A stretch of DNA of 19,905 nt, from positions 1-19,905 of the forward strand of contig JAHJMH010000078.1 in assembly GCA_018821425.1 (NCBI GenBank), read 5' to 3'. Both the position numbers and the translations under genes were made by a program. Positions 1-7,639 of this stretch are shown piece by piece. The notes below the pieces were generated by a model that was not told the origin of the DNA, did no database searches, and saw only the letters and a program-made list of their open reading frames with translations. The stretch is from Nanobdellota archaeon. Lineage in GTDB: Archaea > Nanobdellota > Nanobdellia > Pacearchaeales > GW2011-AR1. Positions within the stretch are counted from its first letter, which is position 1. Each line of letters begins with the position of its first letter.

Positions 1-776
1 CCATAATTTTGCACGAATAATAAGAAATCGCTGAAATCTATTTTCCCATCTAAATTCAAATCATATTCTTCAGAATACTTATTGCCTTGGAAAATAGAAA
101 AGAGAATTGAGAGACCCCATCCTTTCTTCTCGGAGCCATATGATTCAGAAAATTTTAAGAAGTCGTCAAATCCGACACAGCCATCATTATCGAAATCTCC
201 TGTCGGACTGCTCATATCTTCCTGAGAACTTTCTGGTTGAATTTTGGAGATACTCGCTTTTGAATTGGTCGAAGAAGAATCTGGAATTTGCTCGTCAGAA
301 TTTCCATCAACAGCAGTTTCTTCAGAATTTACATTCGATTCTGCGTTAGTATTTGTCGTTGCATCATTATTATTAATGCCTCCACCCTCTTCTGTTTCTG
401 CGTCATTAGTTGTCGTTGCAGGTGCAGAATCAGTTTCCGTCGCTGCCGAAGCCGATTGAACAACACATTCCGAGTCCTCGTTAATCAGCTTCGCTAAAGT
501 TATAAAATCAGAAAAATCAATTACATCATTAGAATTTAAATCATATTTTGATTCATAGTTCGCCTGTCCCGACACTGCTCCGTAATGAATCTGAAAATCA
601 GAAAGATCAATTGAATTAACACAACCATCCGAATTGAAATCTCCTTGTTTGGGAGAATCTACCACTCGCCCTGTAATCTTTCCGAAAAAATCAGAGAACC
701 ATCCCGCAGAAACAAAACTGATTGACAACAAGAAAATAAGTGATAAAGAAATTAAAATCAAACGGCCTCTTTTCAT
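1..776 (-). CDS. secreted protein with two dockerin-like calcium-binding modules (partial)
   Basis: The reading frame is open from an ATG at 776 to the window edge, about 258 codons, so the C-terminus is missing. Residues 1-24 form a signal peptide (basic KRGR start, hydrophobic core, VSA before GW). Two pairs of EF-hand-type loops follow. The first pair is DFNSDGCVNSID and DLNSNDVIDFSD at about residues 46-57 and 79-90. The second pair is DFDNDGCVGFDD and DLNLDGKIDFSD near the truncated end. Spacing and the D-x-N/D-x-D/N pattern match dockerin type I duplicated calcium loops, with a Cys in loop 1 of each pair. The pairs are joined by a roughly 100-residue Ser/Thr/Asn/Glu-rich linker, typical of an exposed surface protein. 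No cohesin is visible in the window, so a cellulosome role cannot be claimed; calcium-stabilised surface adhesion is an inference. A TATA box 22-30 bases upstream supports this start. Confidence 0.85.
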   Translation of the reverse strand, partial: MKRGRLILISLSLIFLLSISFVSAGWFSDFFGKITGRVVDSPKQGDFNSDGCVNSIDLSDFQIHYGAVSGQANYESKYDLNSNDVIDFSDFITLAKLINEDSECVVQSASAATETDSAPATTTNDAETEEGGGINNNDATTNTNAESNVNSEETAVDGNSDEQIPDSSSTNSKASISKIQPESSQEDMSSPTGDFDNDGCVGFDDFLKFSESYGSEKKGWGLSILFSIFQGNKYSEEYDLNLDGKIDFSDFLLFVQNY

Positions 777-797
777 AATCTTTTAGGGTAAAAGATA

Positions 798-806
798 TTT
801 ATAAAT
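798..806 (-). promoter_or_regulatory. TATA box of the dockerin gene
   Basis: The minus strand reads ATTTATAAA, 22-30 bases before the ATG at 776. This is the spacing expected for an archaeal TATA box with a transcript starting at or very near the start codon (leaderless). Confidence 0.55.
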
Positions 807-849
807 TTGTTTGTGTAGGTGAGATGTGGATAGAACCTTAGCAGTTATT

Positions 850-858
850 TTTATAAAT
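850..858 (+). promoter_or_regulatory. TATA box of the 230-aa membrane protein gene
   Basis: TTTATAAAT ends 21 bases before the ATG at 879. It is separate from the minus-strand box at 798-806, so the two divergent genes each have their own promoter. Its position favours the ATG at 879 over the internal ATG at 960. Confidence 0.55.
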
Positions 859-878
859 AAGTATTATCTTATAAGAAT

Positions 879-1571
879 ATGAATCCCAATCATTATCCTG
901 GAAATCCACAATCATATTCTCGAACATATAATCCCTCAAATCTCTCTGAAAATTCGGGGATGAAATTATCTTGGATTTTGGGAATAATTGCTATTGTTGT
1001 AGTTGCAGGTTTAGCCTCATTATTCATTTTCTTTTCAGGGGAGAACGAGAAACAGGCACAAACTGACCTCAATCCCGAATCAAGAGAAGGCTCAACCGCA
1101 TTAGCGATAGATTGTAGAGATGATATGAATTGTCTCATAAAAGAATCTAGTAATTGTAATCCTGCAAAAGGAACTGTTGGTTCAACTTTTGATTTTTTTG
1201 GAGATCTTATAACAACAATCACTTTTTATGAGGTAAAAGGCACTGAAGAAAACAAATGTATACTTTATACAAGATATGAAAGTCAAACTCATGATTATAG
1301 TGAAGAGGTAAAAGCACAATTGTTGGAAGCAGGCACAACTGAACAGGAGATAGAACAAATGATAGAAGAATCAAATGCAGCATCAGAAGCTATTAAAGGT
1401 ACAGGTTCTATATGTAGATTTGGAAAAAATTCAGATTTGATTTCTTATTTTGAATTAGTAGAAGCAGGAGATTTTAGTTTTAGCCTTAGTGGAAGCCTAA
1501 CCTCCGAAGGATTTCAGGGTGAAACTAAAGTGGGAGATATTGTAATGGATTGTGAATCTTTCTCCCCTTAA
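879..1571 (+). CDS. single-pass membrane protein, uncharacterised
   Basis: A 230-aa protein not recognised as a named family. An Asn/Pro/Tyr/Ser-rich N-terminus of about 27 residues precedes one strong transmembrane helix (about residues 28-53, WILGIIAIVVVAGLASLFIF). The rest is an acidic, probably extracytoplasmic domain of about 175 residues. It contains several cysteines (in the stretches around DCRDDMNCL, SNCNP, NKCILY, SICRFG and MDCES) that could form disulfides outside the cell. The TATA box at 850-858 supports the first ATG; starting at the second Met (960) would leave just the membrane anchor and ectodomain. It stands alone between a divergent and a convergent neighbour, so context gives no function. 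Confidence 0.8.
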   Translation: MNPNHYPGNPQSYSRTYNPSNLSENSGMKLSWILGIIAIVVVAGLASLFIFFSGENEKQAQTDLNPESREGSTALAIDCRDDMNCLIKESSNCNPAKGTVGSTFDFFGDLITTITFYEVKGTEENKCILYTRYESQTHDYSEEVKAQLLEAGTTEQEIEQMIEESNAASEAIKGTGSICRFGKNSDLISYFELVEAGDFSFSLSGSLTSEGFQGETKVGDIVMDCESFSP

Positions 1572-1589
1572 GGTATCACATTCCTTAAA

Positions 1590-2198
1590 CTAATTATCTC
1601 TCACACAGCGGACTGAAAATCTAGTGCCGCTTGGAGAATTATAATTGTCATTTAAAAATCCATTACTATTAATAAGAAAATGCGCGGACGCCTCATCTTT
1701 GGGAGTGGAAATAAAAAAATATCCTCGAGAACCTATATTAACATACCGTGTGCTACCTGAAAGATTTACAGATCTTCTTCCTCCTGGCAAAGCTGTAAAT
1801 CTGCTTTCATTAGTTGCTCCAGTATTAGGAGAATCCCAAAGCCCATTTCTTTCTTCGATGGTTCCTGTTGATTTCATTTTTCCTCCCACCTCAGAGGAGA
1901 ATCTTACTCCTCCAAGAGAATTATATAAGGTTGCCCATGCATTTTCATCAGGTAAATGCCAATTTGGAGGACAGGATTCCATTGCACCTTTTTTCCCGTA
2001 CAATCTTCCATAAGTTTTTTCGTATGAGCTATCATCATTGTAATATTCGGAGTCTTCATGGTCATAGTCCAAATTTTCAGCCATCCATACTTGATTTCCA
2101 ATTTTAACAATTTTATATTTTTGCCCGTCTCTGGAATCTGTAAATTGATCATCATTACTCGATGGGGGAATTGGGTTTGTCCCATTACTCTCAGCCAA
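1590..2198 (-). CDS. Fib_succ_major-domain protein, possibly frameshifted at its start
   Basis: From about residue 24 to the end the protein has the hallmarks of the Fibrobacter succinogenes major paralogous domain (TIGR02145 type): DGQKYKIVKIGNQVWMAENLDY, GRLYG, CPPNWHLPDENAWATLYNSLGG, a GGKMKSTGT segment, the ALPGG turn and a terminal SVRCVRD. The domain is usually secreted in Bacteroidetes/Fibrobacteres and of unknown function. The only start that suits this frame is TTG at 2198, and no signal peptide precedes the domain. The frame is open upstream only to 2246, overlapping the end of the upstream lipoprotein gene. An ATG at 2209 lies one frame away, and one extra T in the TTTT run just after it would join that ATG to this frame. 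So this is a TTG-started gene, a gene with a one-base deletion or sequencing error, or the detached C-terminal domain of the upstream protein. Domain call is firm; start is not. Confidence 0.75.
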   Translation of the reverse strand: MAESNGTNPIPPSSNDDQFTDSRDGQKYKIVKIGNQVWMAENLDYDHEDSEYYNDDSSYEKTYGRLYGKKGAMESCPPNWHLPDENAWATLYNSLGGVRFSSEVGGKMKSTGTIEERNGLWDSPNTGATNESRFTALPGGRRSVNLSGSTRYVNIGSRGYFFISTPKDEASAHFLINSNGFLNDNYNSPSGTRFSVRCVRDN

Positions 2199-2215
2199 AA
2201 GCCTTTCATCTTTGA

Positions 2216-3616
2216 TTACCTGTAGATTGTAAGGGGAATAAATATCTTAAAGAATCTGCCTGGGTCAACGCCCACATTTGCGGCTACGCCTCCCCAAAGT
2301 TCCCAATCATTTTTTGATTCAGCCTTAAATCTCAAGTTGCCGCTTATTCCTCCTTGAATTGCGGGACTAATTAAACCATAATCATTCAGATGAAGTTTGA
2401 GGAAAGGCCCAGCGTAAATCTCAACATCTGTTTTTCTCATAATTTTTGTAACAGAAAAATCAAAATCGTTTTTAACGCTGCTTATGTTTTTCCAGGAACC
2501 ATTTTCATACAATAAACCTGGTTCTATATCTAATTCATGGGTGACGCGCGTTTCTAATGAAGCGGATAGTCCAGGCATAACCCCGATGATAATATCCATT
2601 TTTGGAGTAACAACAAAAGGAGTCCCTAAAACTGGCACGGGGGGAAGATCAATTAAGGGAAATGATTCTTGAAAAGCCGATATATAAAGATCAAGATTGG
2701 AATTAAGCTCAATATCCACTCTCCCATCCACAAGAAGTTTGACTTTTATTGATCTCTTCTTAAAATCTGAATCAATATCTGGAGTAATATTAAATGAAAC
2801 ATTTCCGTTTACAATTAAAATTCCAGATGTCTCCCTTCTTAAAACAATATCATCCATATTGTATGAGAATTCAAATCCCGGCATTGATATCTCCGAAACT
2901 CCTGCTGGAGCAACCTTAGATAATCTTGCTCCTTGGGAAGAAAGATTCTGCCTAAACGAAAAAGAACCATCTCTGATTGCGTCCTCAAGTGTCGCCCGTT
3001 CAGTATAAGCAACATTCCCTGAAACGGATTTCACTTTCCTAAGAATTCCATAAGGAGTCTTATTGCTTATCCCTCCGACGATTACATCACCCTGAAAAAA
3101 GTTTGTTGGCCCTGAGAAAGTTACACTACTATTATCAATTCTTGATAACTGGTTTAACTGACTCTCCGTAAGAGTATGAACATTATAGACGTTCTTCACA
3201 GTAAGGTTGAATGATTGGTCTGCATCTCCTCTCTTTGCGTCAGAGACCCTTACTTTAACCGGAAAAATTTTGTCTTCAAAAACTTCCGGAGCATTTCCAT
3301 GGATTGTATTACTTGTAACTGAAAGCCAATCAGGACCTTCAATCATAAAGTAATTCATTACATCTCCATCAGAATCGCTCGCTGAAATATCATACCTGTA
3401 AGGTGAAACTTCATTAACTTCTCTAACTGCGTTTGAATTTATTATCGGAGCGTGATTTTGTTCCTGAGTTGTTGGAGGTTTAATGGGTGGTTTTATCGGA
3501 GGTTTAGTCGGGGAATCCCCGCCGCATGATAACATGGAAAGGGCAGTTAACACTGAAAGAAATGTATTTTTCAAATGTCCTAAGTTTTTCTGGGCAAGTT
3601 TATTTTCAAGACTCAT
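2216..3616 (-). CDS. lipoprotein-like surface protein with Ig/cadherin-like domain
   Basis: A 466-aa protein. Residues 1-31 look like a lipoprotein signal: a basic segment, a short hydrophobic stretch (TFLSVLTALSML), then S-C with the Cys followed by GGDS, as in bacterial lipoproteins. A Pro/Lys linker (PTKPPIKPPIKPP) follows. Residues about 54-142 form a putative Ig-like (He_PIG/cadherin type) domain with the GPDWLSV motif and DSDGD calcium-type motif, resembling the two such domains in the protein at 17297-19072. The remaining roughly 320 residues are rich in beta-strand-like segments (for example the G-rich stretch ending in FIPLTIYR) and are not recognised. The start ATG at 3616 is preceded by a TATA box. 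The gene lies 17 bases before the Fib_succ_major ORF and is probably co-transcribed with it. Confidence 0.8.
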   Translation of the reverse strand: MSLENKLAQKNLGHLKNTFLSVLTALSMLSCGGDSPTKPPIKPPIKPPTTQEQNHAPIINSNAVREVNEVSPYRYDISASDSDGDVMNYFMIEGPDWLSVTSNTIHGNAPEVFEDKIFPVKVRVSDAKRGDADQSFNLTVKNVYNVHTLTESQLNQLSRIDNSSVTFSGPTNFFQGDVIVGGISNKTPYGILRKVKSVSGNVAYTERATLEDAIRDGSFSFRQNLSSQGARLSKVAPAGVSEISMPGFEFSYNMDDIVLRRETSGILIVNGNVSFNITPDIDSDFKKRSIKVKLLVDGRVDIELNSNLDLYISAFQESFPLIDLPPVPVLGTPFVVTPKMDIIIGVMPGLSASLETRVTHELDIEPGLLYENGSWKNISSVKNDFDFSVTKIMRKTDVEIYAGPFLKLHLNDYGLISPAIQGGISGNLRFKAESKNDWELWGGVAANVGVDPGRFFKIFIPLTIYR

Positions 3617-3642
3617 TTTTACTTAAACTATCAACAAATTAT

Positions 3643-3651
3643 ATTTTATAA
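3643..3651 (-). promoter_or_regulatory. TATA box of the lipoprotein gene
   Basis: The minus strand reads TTATAAAAT, 27-35 bases upstream of the ATG at 3616, the usual archaeal spacing for a very short leader. Confidence 0.5.
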
Positions 3652-3711
3652 GTATTTTTATACAGGGCTTTACCATTTCTGTAATTAAGGTATAATAAAA
3701 TCATCATAATT

Positions 3712-4005
3712 CTACTCTGGCTTAATCCACCCTTGCCCGACGCGATAATACTTTCCCTCCCTCATTCGCTTAGATACCTTTGAACCAAGACGTCCCAGAA
3801 AAATAATCAACAGACCAATTCCAGAGAATATTAAAGGAAAAAAGCTGCCGAATAAAAATGATAAACCAATTCCTCCCAACACCATGAGCCCTCCGACGAT
3901 AAACATGATAACAACACCGATAATATTTGTATAACCTGCGGTTTTAATGTATCCAGAGGCAAGTTTCCCAGTTGTACTCTGCTGATTAGGATATTCTGCG
4001 ACCAT
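3712..4005 (-). CDS. small two-helix membrane protein
   Basis: A 97-aa protein with two adjacent hydrophobic, glycine-rich helices (about residues 28-50 and 53-75), a short polar N-terminus and a basic C-terminal tail (GRLGSKVSKRMREGKYYRVGQGWIKPE). No family is recognised. The ATG at 4005 lies one base after the stop of the upstream 66-aa gene, so the two are almost certainly co-transcribed and probably translationally coupled. A role in the membrane is all the sequence supports. Confidence 0.7.
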   Translation of the reverse strand: MVAEYPNQQSTTGKLASGYIKTAGYTNIIGVVIMFIVGGLMVLGGIGLSFLFGSFFPLIFSGIGLLIIFLGRLGSKVSKRMREGKYYRVGQGWIKPE

Positions 4006-4006
4006 T

Positions 4007-4207
4007 TTAATTTTTTAGTAACTTCTCTTTATCAATTTTTCCCTTTTTTAGGATTATCAGGCCCAAGATTAAAGTAATTACTATTGCAAAAATCAATCGT
4101 ATCCAATTAACGGTCAAAAAACCAATCAATCCAAGAACCCGATAAACGAAACCTCCTACTGCACTGAATCCCGCTATTAGAAGTATAATGTTTAATAGCC
4201 TTGCCAT
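4007..4207 (-). CDS. very small two-helix membrane protein
   Basis: A 66-aa protein with two hydrophobic segments (about residues 4-27 and 33-54) and a lysine-rich end (KKGKIDKEKLLKN). It resembles the hydrophobic two-helix small proteins common in archaeal genomes, with no recognisable family. It is the first gene of a two-gene unit with the 97-aa membrane protein; their stop and start are separated by one base. A weak TATA-like CATTATACT lies roughly 27-35 bases upstream. Confidence 0.65.
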   Translation of the reverse strand: MARLLNIILLIAGFSAVGGFVYRVLGLIGFLTVNWIRLIFAIVITLILGLIILKKGKIDKEKLLKN

Positions 4208-4323
4208 TTTTATTTAAGCAAAGTAGCCTCCAGAGTATAATGCTTTTTCAATCTACCAATATAATACTGGTCTTTTCTGTATAATTTCTCAAATTCATCC
4301 ATGTTTTTTCTAACATCACAAAA

Positions 4324-4333
4324 CTTCTTAAAC
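4324..4333 (+). promoter_or_regulatory. possible TATA-like element of rtcB
   Basis: CTTCTTAAAC lies 21-30 bases upstream of the ATG at 4354. The spacing fits a leaderless archaeal promoter, but the sequence is a weak TATA match. The remainder of 4208-4353 shows no gene. Confidence 0.3.
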
Positions 4334-4353
4334 ATTCCCCTCCTTATTCCAGA

Positions 4354-5583
4354 ATGAAAAAGAAAATAACAAACTTCGCACTGAATATCGAGAAGGAAAC
4401 TATGAAACAGTTTAAGGCCTGTTACTCAAAACCTTATGTGGTGAAAGCTTCTCTGATGCCCGACGCGCATCCGGGTTACGTAGCGCCTATCGGAGCGGTT
4501 TTAGTAACAAAAGATTACATCGTTCCGTCGTGGGTCGGCTATGACGTCGGTTGCGGCATGACTGTTGCGCGCTTGCCAAAAAACATTTTAAAATCTATAA
4601 AAGAAAACGCCGAACAAATTTATGAGTCTGTCAAAGCATGCGTACAAATGGGACTCGGCATGATTCAAAAATCAGAGAATGATATAACTGAAAAAACAAA
4701 AAAAGAATTTCAAAAACTTATTTCCAAATTCAAAAAAGGTCCGCACAATAAACAAGTTCTCCAATTCCTTGAATCCGGAAAGGCATTGAAAAATCTCGGA
4801 ACTCTCGGGCAAGGGAACCATTTCATTTCTTTGAATTCTGACGAATCGGGATTCCCTTGGATTGTCGCTCATTCCGGCTCAAGGTCCGTTGGTCATTGGT
4901 CTGCTAAATTTTACATGAAAAAATCTGCTGGCATGTCAAAAGGAGGGGGAACCTCAGTGCCCCTCAAATATGAAGCGACATATCCCCTTCAAATAAATTC
5001 TCAAGATGGAAAAGAATATCAGAATCTTCTTGACTTTGGTTTGGAATTTGCAAAACTCAACCGATTGGAAATGATTTATCAAACTGTTTCAGTGCTTGAG
5101 AAAATTTTGAAAAAGAAAATCAAATTCACGATTTGGACGAACAAGAATCATAACCATGCGATAAAAGAACGTGGTTTATTCGTTCATCGAAAAGGCGCGA
5201 CTCCAGCAAAGCGCGGCGAGCGCGGAGTAATTCCAGCAAATATGAAAGCCGGCTCTTTCCTCGTCGTCGGAAAGGGCAGCAAAGATTTTATTTCCAGTTC
5301 TTCACACGGTGCTGGAAGAGTTTTAAGCAGGCGTGAAGCCAAAGAAAAAATTAATGTGGATTCTTTCAAAAAAGAAATGGACGAAGCGGGCGTCGTCGGA
5401 AATTTCTCAGAATCCTCTCTCGACGAAGCACCGGAAGCTTACAAAAATATTAACAGCGTTTTGGAAATGCAGAAAAAATCAATTCGTGTTATGAATCATT
5501 TGAAACCCTTCATCAACTGGCAGGGCGAGTGCTTACGCGAAGGCAAGATAAAGTTTTATAAACGGAGCGTGAACGGGAGTTGA
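4354..5583 (+). CDS. rtcB: RtcB-family RNA ligase
   Basis: A 409-aa protein, close to the length of E. coli RtcB. RtcB joins RNA 2',3'-cyclic phosphate (or 3'-phosphate) ends to 5'-OH ends through a GMP-histidine intermediate with manganese, in tRNA splicing or RNA repair. Visible motifs in order are SLMPDAHPGY (residues about 33-42), GYDVGCGM with the metal-binding Asp and Cys, LGQGNHF, HSGSR, NHNHA, HRKGATPAKRGERGVIP, and SSHGAGRVLSR carrying the guanylated His. All expected metal and catalytic residues appear present. The motif wording (VGCGM, RKGA..ARAG-like, GVIP) is nearer the E. coli-type subgroup than the longer intein-prone archaeal Pyrococcus type, which suggests bacterial-style ancestry, by inference. 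A basic tail (KIKFYKRSVNGS) follows the usual end. It is transcribed alone, towards the pilus operon. Confidence 0.93.
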   Translation: MKKKITNFALNIEKETMKQFKACYSKPYVVKASLMPDAHPGYVAPIGAVLVTKDYIVPSWVGYDVGCGMTVARLPKNILKSIKENAEQIYESVKACVQMGLGMIQKSENDITEKTKKEFQKLISKFKKGPHNKQVLQFLESGKALKNLGTLGQGNHFISLNSDESGFPWIVAHSGSRSVGHWSAKFYMKKSAGMSKGGGTSVPLKYEATYPLQINSQDGKEYQNLLDFGLEFAKLNRLEMIYQTVSVLEKILKKKIKFTIWTNKNHNHAIKERGLFVHRKGATPAKRGERGVIPANMKAGSFLVVGKGSKDFISSSSHGAGRVLSRREAKEKINVDSFKKEMDEAGVVGNFSESSLDEAPEAYKNINSVLEMQKKSIRVMNHLKPFINWQGECLREGKIKFYKRSVNGS

Positions 5584-5653
5584 GCGATTTCGCAAGGACA
5601 AATTAAGTAAATAACCGAGCGAGGTCGAGAGTAGAAGGCAGACATAGAAAATC

Positions 5654-6082
5654 TTAATTCTCCCAACAAAAAATCTTTAACGCGCGCGGTTCGTATTCTT
5701 CCACATCAGAATTAATTATGATTCCTTCAGTGTAAACATTTCCATCCGGAGAACCTGCAAGCAGGCACGAACTTTCAGGAGAGCATATTTTCGCTTCACA
5801 GGTTAAGTAACTCGGCGTTTCGGCTATTATTTTCGCTTTTGTTCCCGCAGGCAAATTAGCCCATTCAACTTTACCGCTCGTCGCTACGACTTCACTTCTT
5901 AATGAATTATCCAATTCAATTCCCCTGAGAATTGAAATCTCATCGTTGTGGACTCTCGACGAGAAATCACTTTTTCCAACATTCATGTTTCCAATAACAA
6001 TAATAACAACACTTGCTAATAAGATTATCGCGATGGCTGCTTCAACAATTTTTATCCAACCTTTTCTGTTTTTTATTACCAT
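5654..6082 (-). CDS. minor pilin-like protein, last gene of pilus operon
   Basis: A 142-aa protein with a short basic N-terminus ending in KG, then WIKIVEAAIAII and a hydrophobic helix to about residue 31. This is the layout of an archaeal class III (type IV prepilin) signal peptide: Lys-Gly cleavage site, a Glu five or six residues later and a hydrophobic core that stays in the mature subunit. The ectodomain has paired cysteines (CEAKIC, SSCLLAG, FCWEN) suggesting disulfides. The start overlaps the end of the 237-aa gene by seven bases (ATGGTAA), so translation is coupled. A minor pilin or pseudopilin role is inferred from signal type and position. Confidence 0.75.
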   Translation of the reverse strand: MVIKNRKGWIKIVEAAIAIILLASVVIIVIGNMNVGKSDFSSRVHNDEISILRGIELDNSLRSEVVATSGKVEWANLPAGTKAKIIAETPSYLTCEAKICSPESSCLLAGSPDGNVYTEGIIINSDVEEYEPRALKIFCWEN

Positions 6083-6789
6083 GCCCTCACCTTAATTTTT
6101 CCGACTTCAAGACCTGCGCTTTCAGTAACATACTGAACTGAAAAATCTTGAGCGAATATGCTCGTACTCAAAATTTCTGCCTCATTGGTTGAAATTTCTG
6201 CCTCCTCACTATTGTTGAAACTGAACCCAAATCCATTAGCAACAGGAATTCCCAAATCACTCGCAAGTCCGCTGTAGTTAGTGTTATACTTTGAAATAAG
6301 CGCAGTAATCTTTGACTCAAAAACATAACTGTCGTTTTTTGCGCCGCTGATAGTGTAATCCGATTGACCGCAAGGACCCTCAGAAGTAATCTCTACAAAT
6401 GTTTCAGATTCATAAATTCTAAAAAACCTTTTACCTCCCATTAAAATTCTTAGATGAGTTCCTCCGGCTCCGTTTAAATTTGCCGTCAGAGCGTTTCCAT
6501 TTTCATCCTTTAGAATTATGTTGCGACTTATTCCATTATCTCCGAAAAAACCATTTAATTGTATACAATCTCCTATCTCGGTGATATTAACTGATAAAGT
6601 AACGAGCGAAGCAGAACTCTCTCTAACAACCCCCTCCTTGATGAATTCAAGAAAATTCTCTTTGTCGTCCTGAACTACTGCCGGTCGCAGAATAACATAA
6701 ACAAAAACAACGAAAGAGACGAAGATAACAAAAGAAAGGATGACCCCTACATGCGAACCCCCTTTATCTATTTTTTTTATAAACATCAT
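6076..6789 (-). CDS. pilin-like protein with N-terminal class III-type helix
   Basis: A 237-aa protein starting MMFIKKIDKGGSHVGVI. A K-G site and a single hydrophobic helix (about residues 12-34) are followed by a roughly 200-residue ectodomain with several NxS/T sequons (NIT, NDS, NYS, NNS) and two separated Cys residues. The helix lacks the consensus Glu at +5, so it may be an atypical minor pilin or a plain membrane-anchored pilus accessory protein. The two initial ATGs directly abut the stop of the upstream TadC-like gene (no gap), and its own end overlaps the next pilin-like gene by seven bases. Confidence 0.7.
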   Translation of the reverse strand: MMFIKKIDKGGSHVGVILSFVIFVSFVVFVYVILRPAVVQDDKENFLEFIKEGVVRESSASLVTLSVNITEIGDCIQLNGFFGDNGISRNIILKDENGNALTANLNGAGGTHLRILMGGKRFFRIYESETFVEITSEGPCGQSDYTISGAKNDSYVFESKITALISKYNTNYSGLASDLGIPVANGFGFSFNNSEEAEISTNEAEILSTSIFAQDFSVQYVTESAGLEVGKIKVRAW

Positions 6790-7638
6790 CTAACCTCCGA
6801 AAATTACTCCCGCCCCTGTTGAAATCGTGAATGCGAGAATCATAAGTATGAAGGAGTGCTTAATTCCTGCCTTGATATTATCCGAAGCGAGTTTTCCGAC
6901 GACAAAGCCTGTAAAAAGCCCCTGAACGAGCAGAAGATAAAGGAAAGACGACGAAACTTCCTGATTACTTATTGAATTTCCTCCACCCCCCAGACCGCTA
7001 CCAAGACTGCTAAGTCCCGAACCCGTTACCGGTGCTATACCTGTAAGCAAAGGAAGAATCTGATATTGCAAAACAAGAATAATAACTATGAACACAAAGA
7101 AAATAATGTAACCCTGAACGACAAGTGTGGAAATCGAAGCCTCCCTTTCTTTTTTCAGTTTGTCCGACATGCTCACCGCTTCCGTAACAGCTTCAAGAAT
7201 TCCTCCAATTTCTCCCCCGCTTTTTTCCGCTTGACTTATCAGCGTCAGAGAACGGGAAATTGTTTTGTTATTAACGTCGTGCGAAAAAGTTTGAAGTGCT
7301 TTGTTTAAGGTGATTCCCATAGAAATCTGGTTCGCCAACTTCCTTATGTTCTCACTCAAAACGCCATATGCCTTATCCTTAACATTCAATATGCTTTTGT
7401 TTATCGGAGTCCCCGTCTTAACGCTTTCAACAAGATTCCTCGCGAATTCAAGAAACATCTCCTCCTTTTCTACAGAGATTCTTGTTTCATTAATTAGCGA
7501 AAATATGAAAGGGAACGCTCCGATTAAAACTCCAAGTCCCATAACAAAAAATGAAAACCGACTTCCTACAAAAAACGAAGTTCCCATCAAAACGAATGCG
7601 ACTACTAATCCTACCAAATGTACTTTTTTTATTTCCAT
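6790..7638 (-). CDS. TadC-like pilus platform protein (T2SSF domain)
   Basis: A 282-aa polytopic membrane protein. Two N-terminal helices (about residues 7-24 and 29-49) are followed by a cytoplasmic T2SSF-type helical domain (about 60-175) with the family-typical LEFARNLVESVKTGTPINKSI start and the SLTLISQAEKSGGEIGGILEAV segment. Helices at about 177-200, 233-253 and 262-281 complete it. T2SSF proteins sit in the inner membrane over the TadA-type ATPase and transmit its motion to extract and polymerise pilins. It starts one base after the TadB-like gene stops, giving the TadB-TadC pair seen in Tad and archaeal pilus loci, where the two platform proteins act together. The family call is firm; naming it TadC rather than ArlJ-like follows from its size and the adjacent TadB-like partner. 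Confidence 0.9.
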   Translation of the reverse strand: MEIKKVHLVGLVVAFVLMGTSFFVGSRFSFFVMGLGVLIGAFPFIFSLINETRISVEKEEMFLEFARNLVESVKTGTPINKSILNVKDKAYGVLSENIRKLANQISMGITLNKALQTFSHDVNNKTISRSLTLISQAEKSGGEIGGILEAVTEAVSMSDKLKKEREASISTLVVQGYIIFFVFIVIILVLQYQILPLLTGIAPVTGSGLSSLGSGLGGGGNSISNQEVSSSFLYLLLVQGLFTGFVVGKLASDNIKAGIKHSFILMILAFTISTGAGVIFGG

Positions 7639-7639
7639 T

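Noticed and set aside
1..776. CRISPR-like or tandem DNA repeats in the low-complexity region
   Set aside because: The repeated words at about 250-470 code for a Ser/Thr/Asn/Glu-rich linker in an open frame; no regular spacers are present.
1904..2209. A 101-codon frame opening MKGFWLRVMG on the minus strand
   Set aside because: It is a shadow of the Fib_succ_major gene; only its ATG matters, as a possible true start if one T was lost in the adjacent run.
5584..5653. A terminator or gene between rtcB and the pilus operon
   Set aside because: Only a four-base inverted repeat (GCGA/TCGC) is visible, too weak to call, and no open frame fits.
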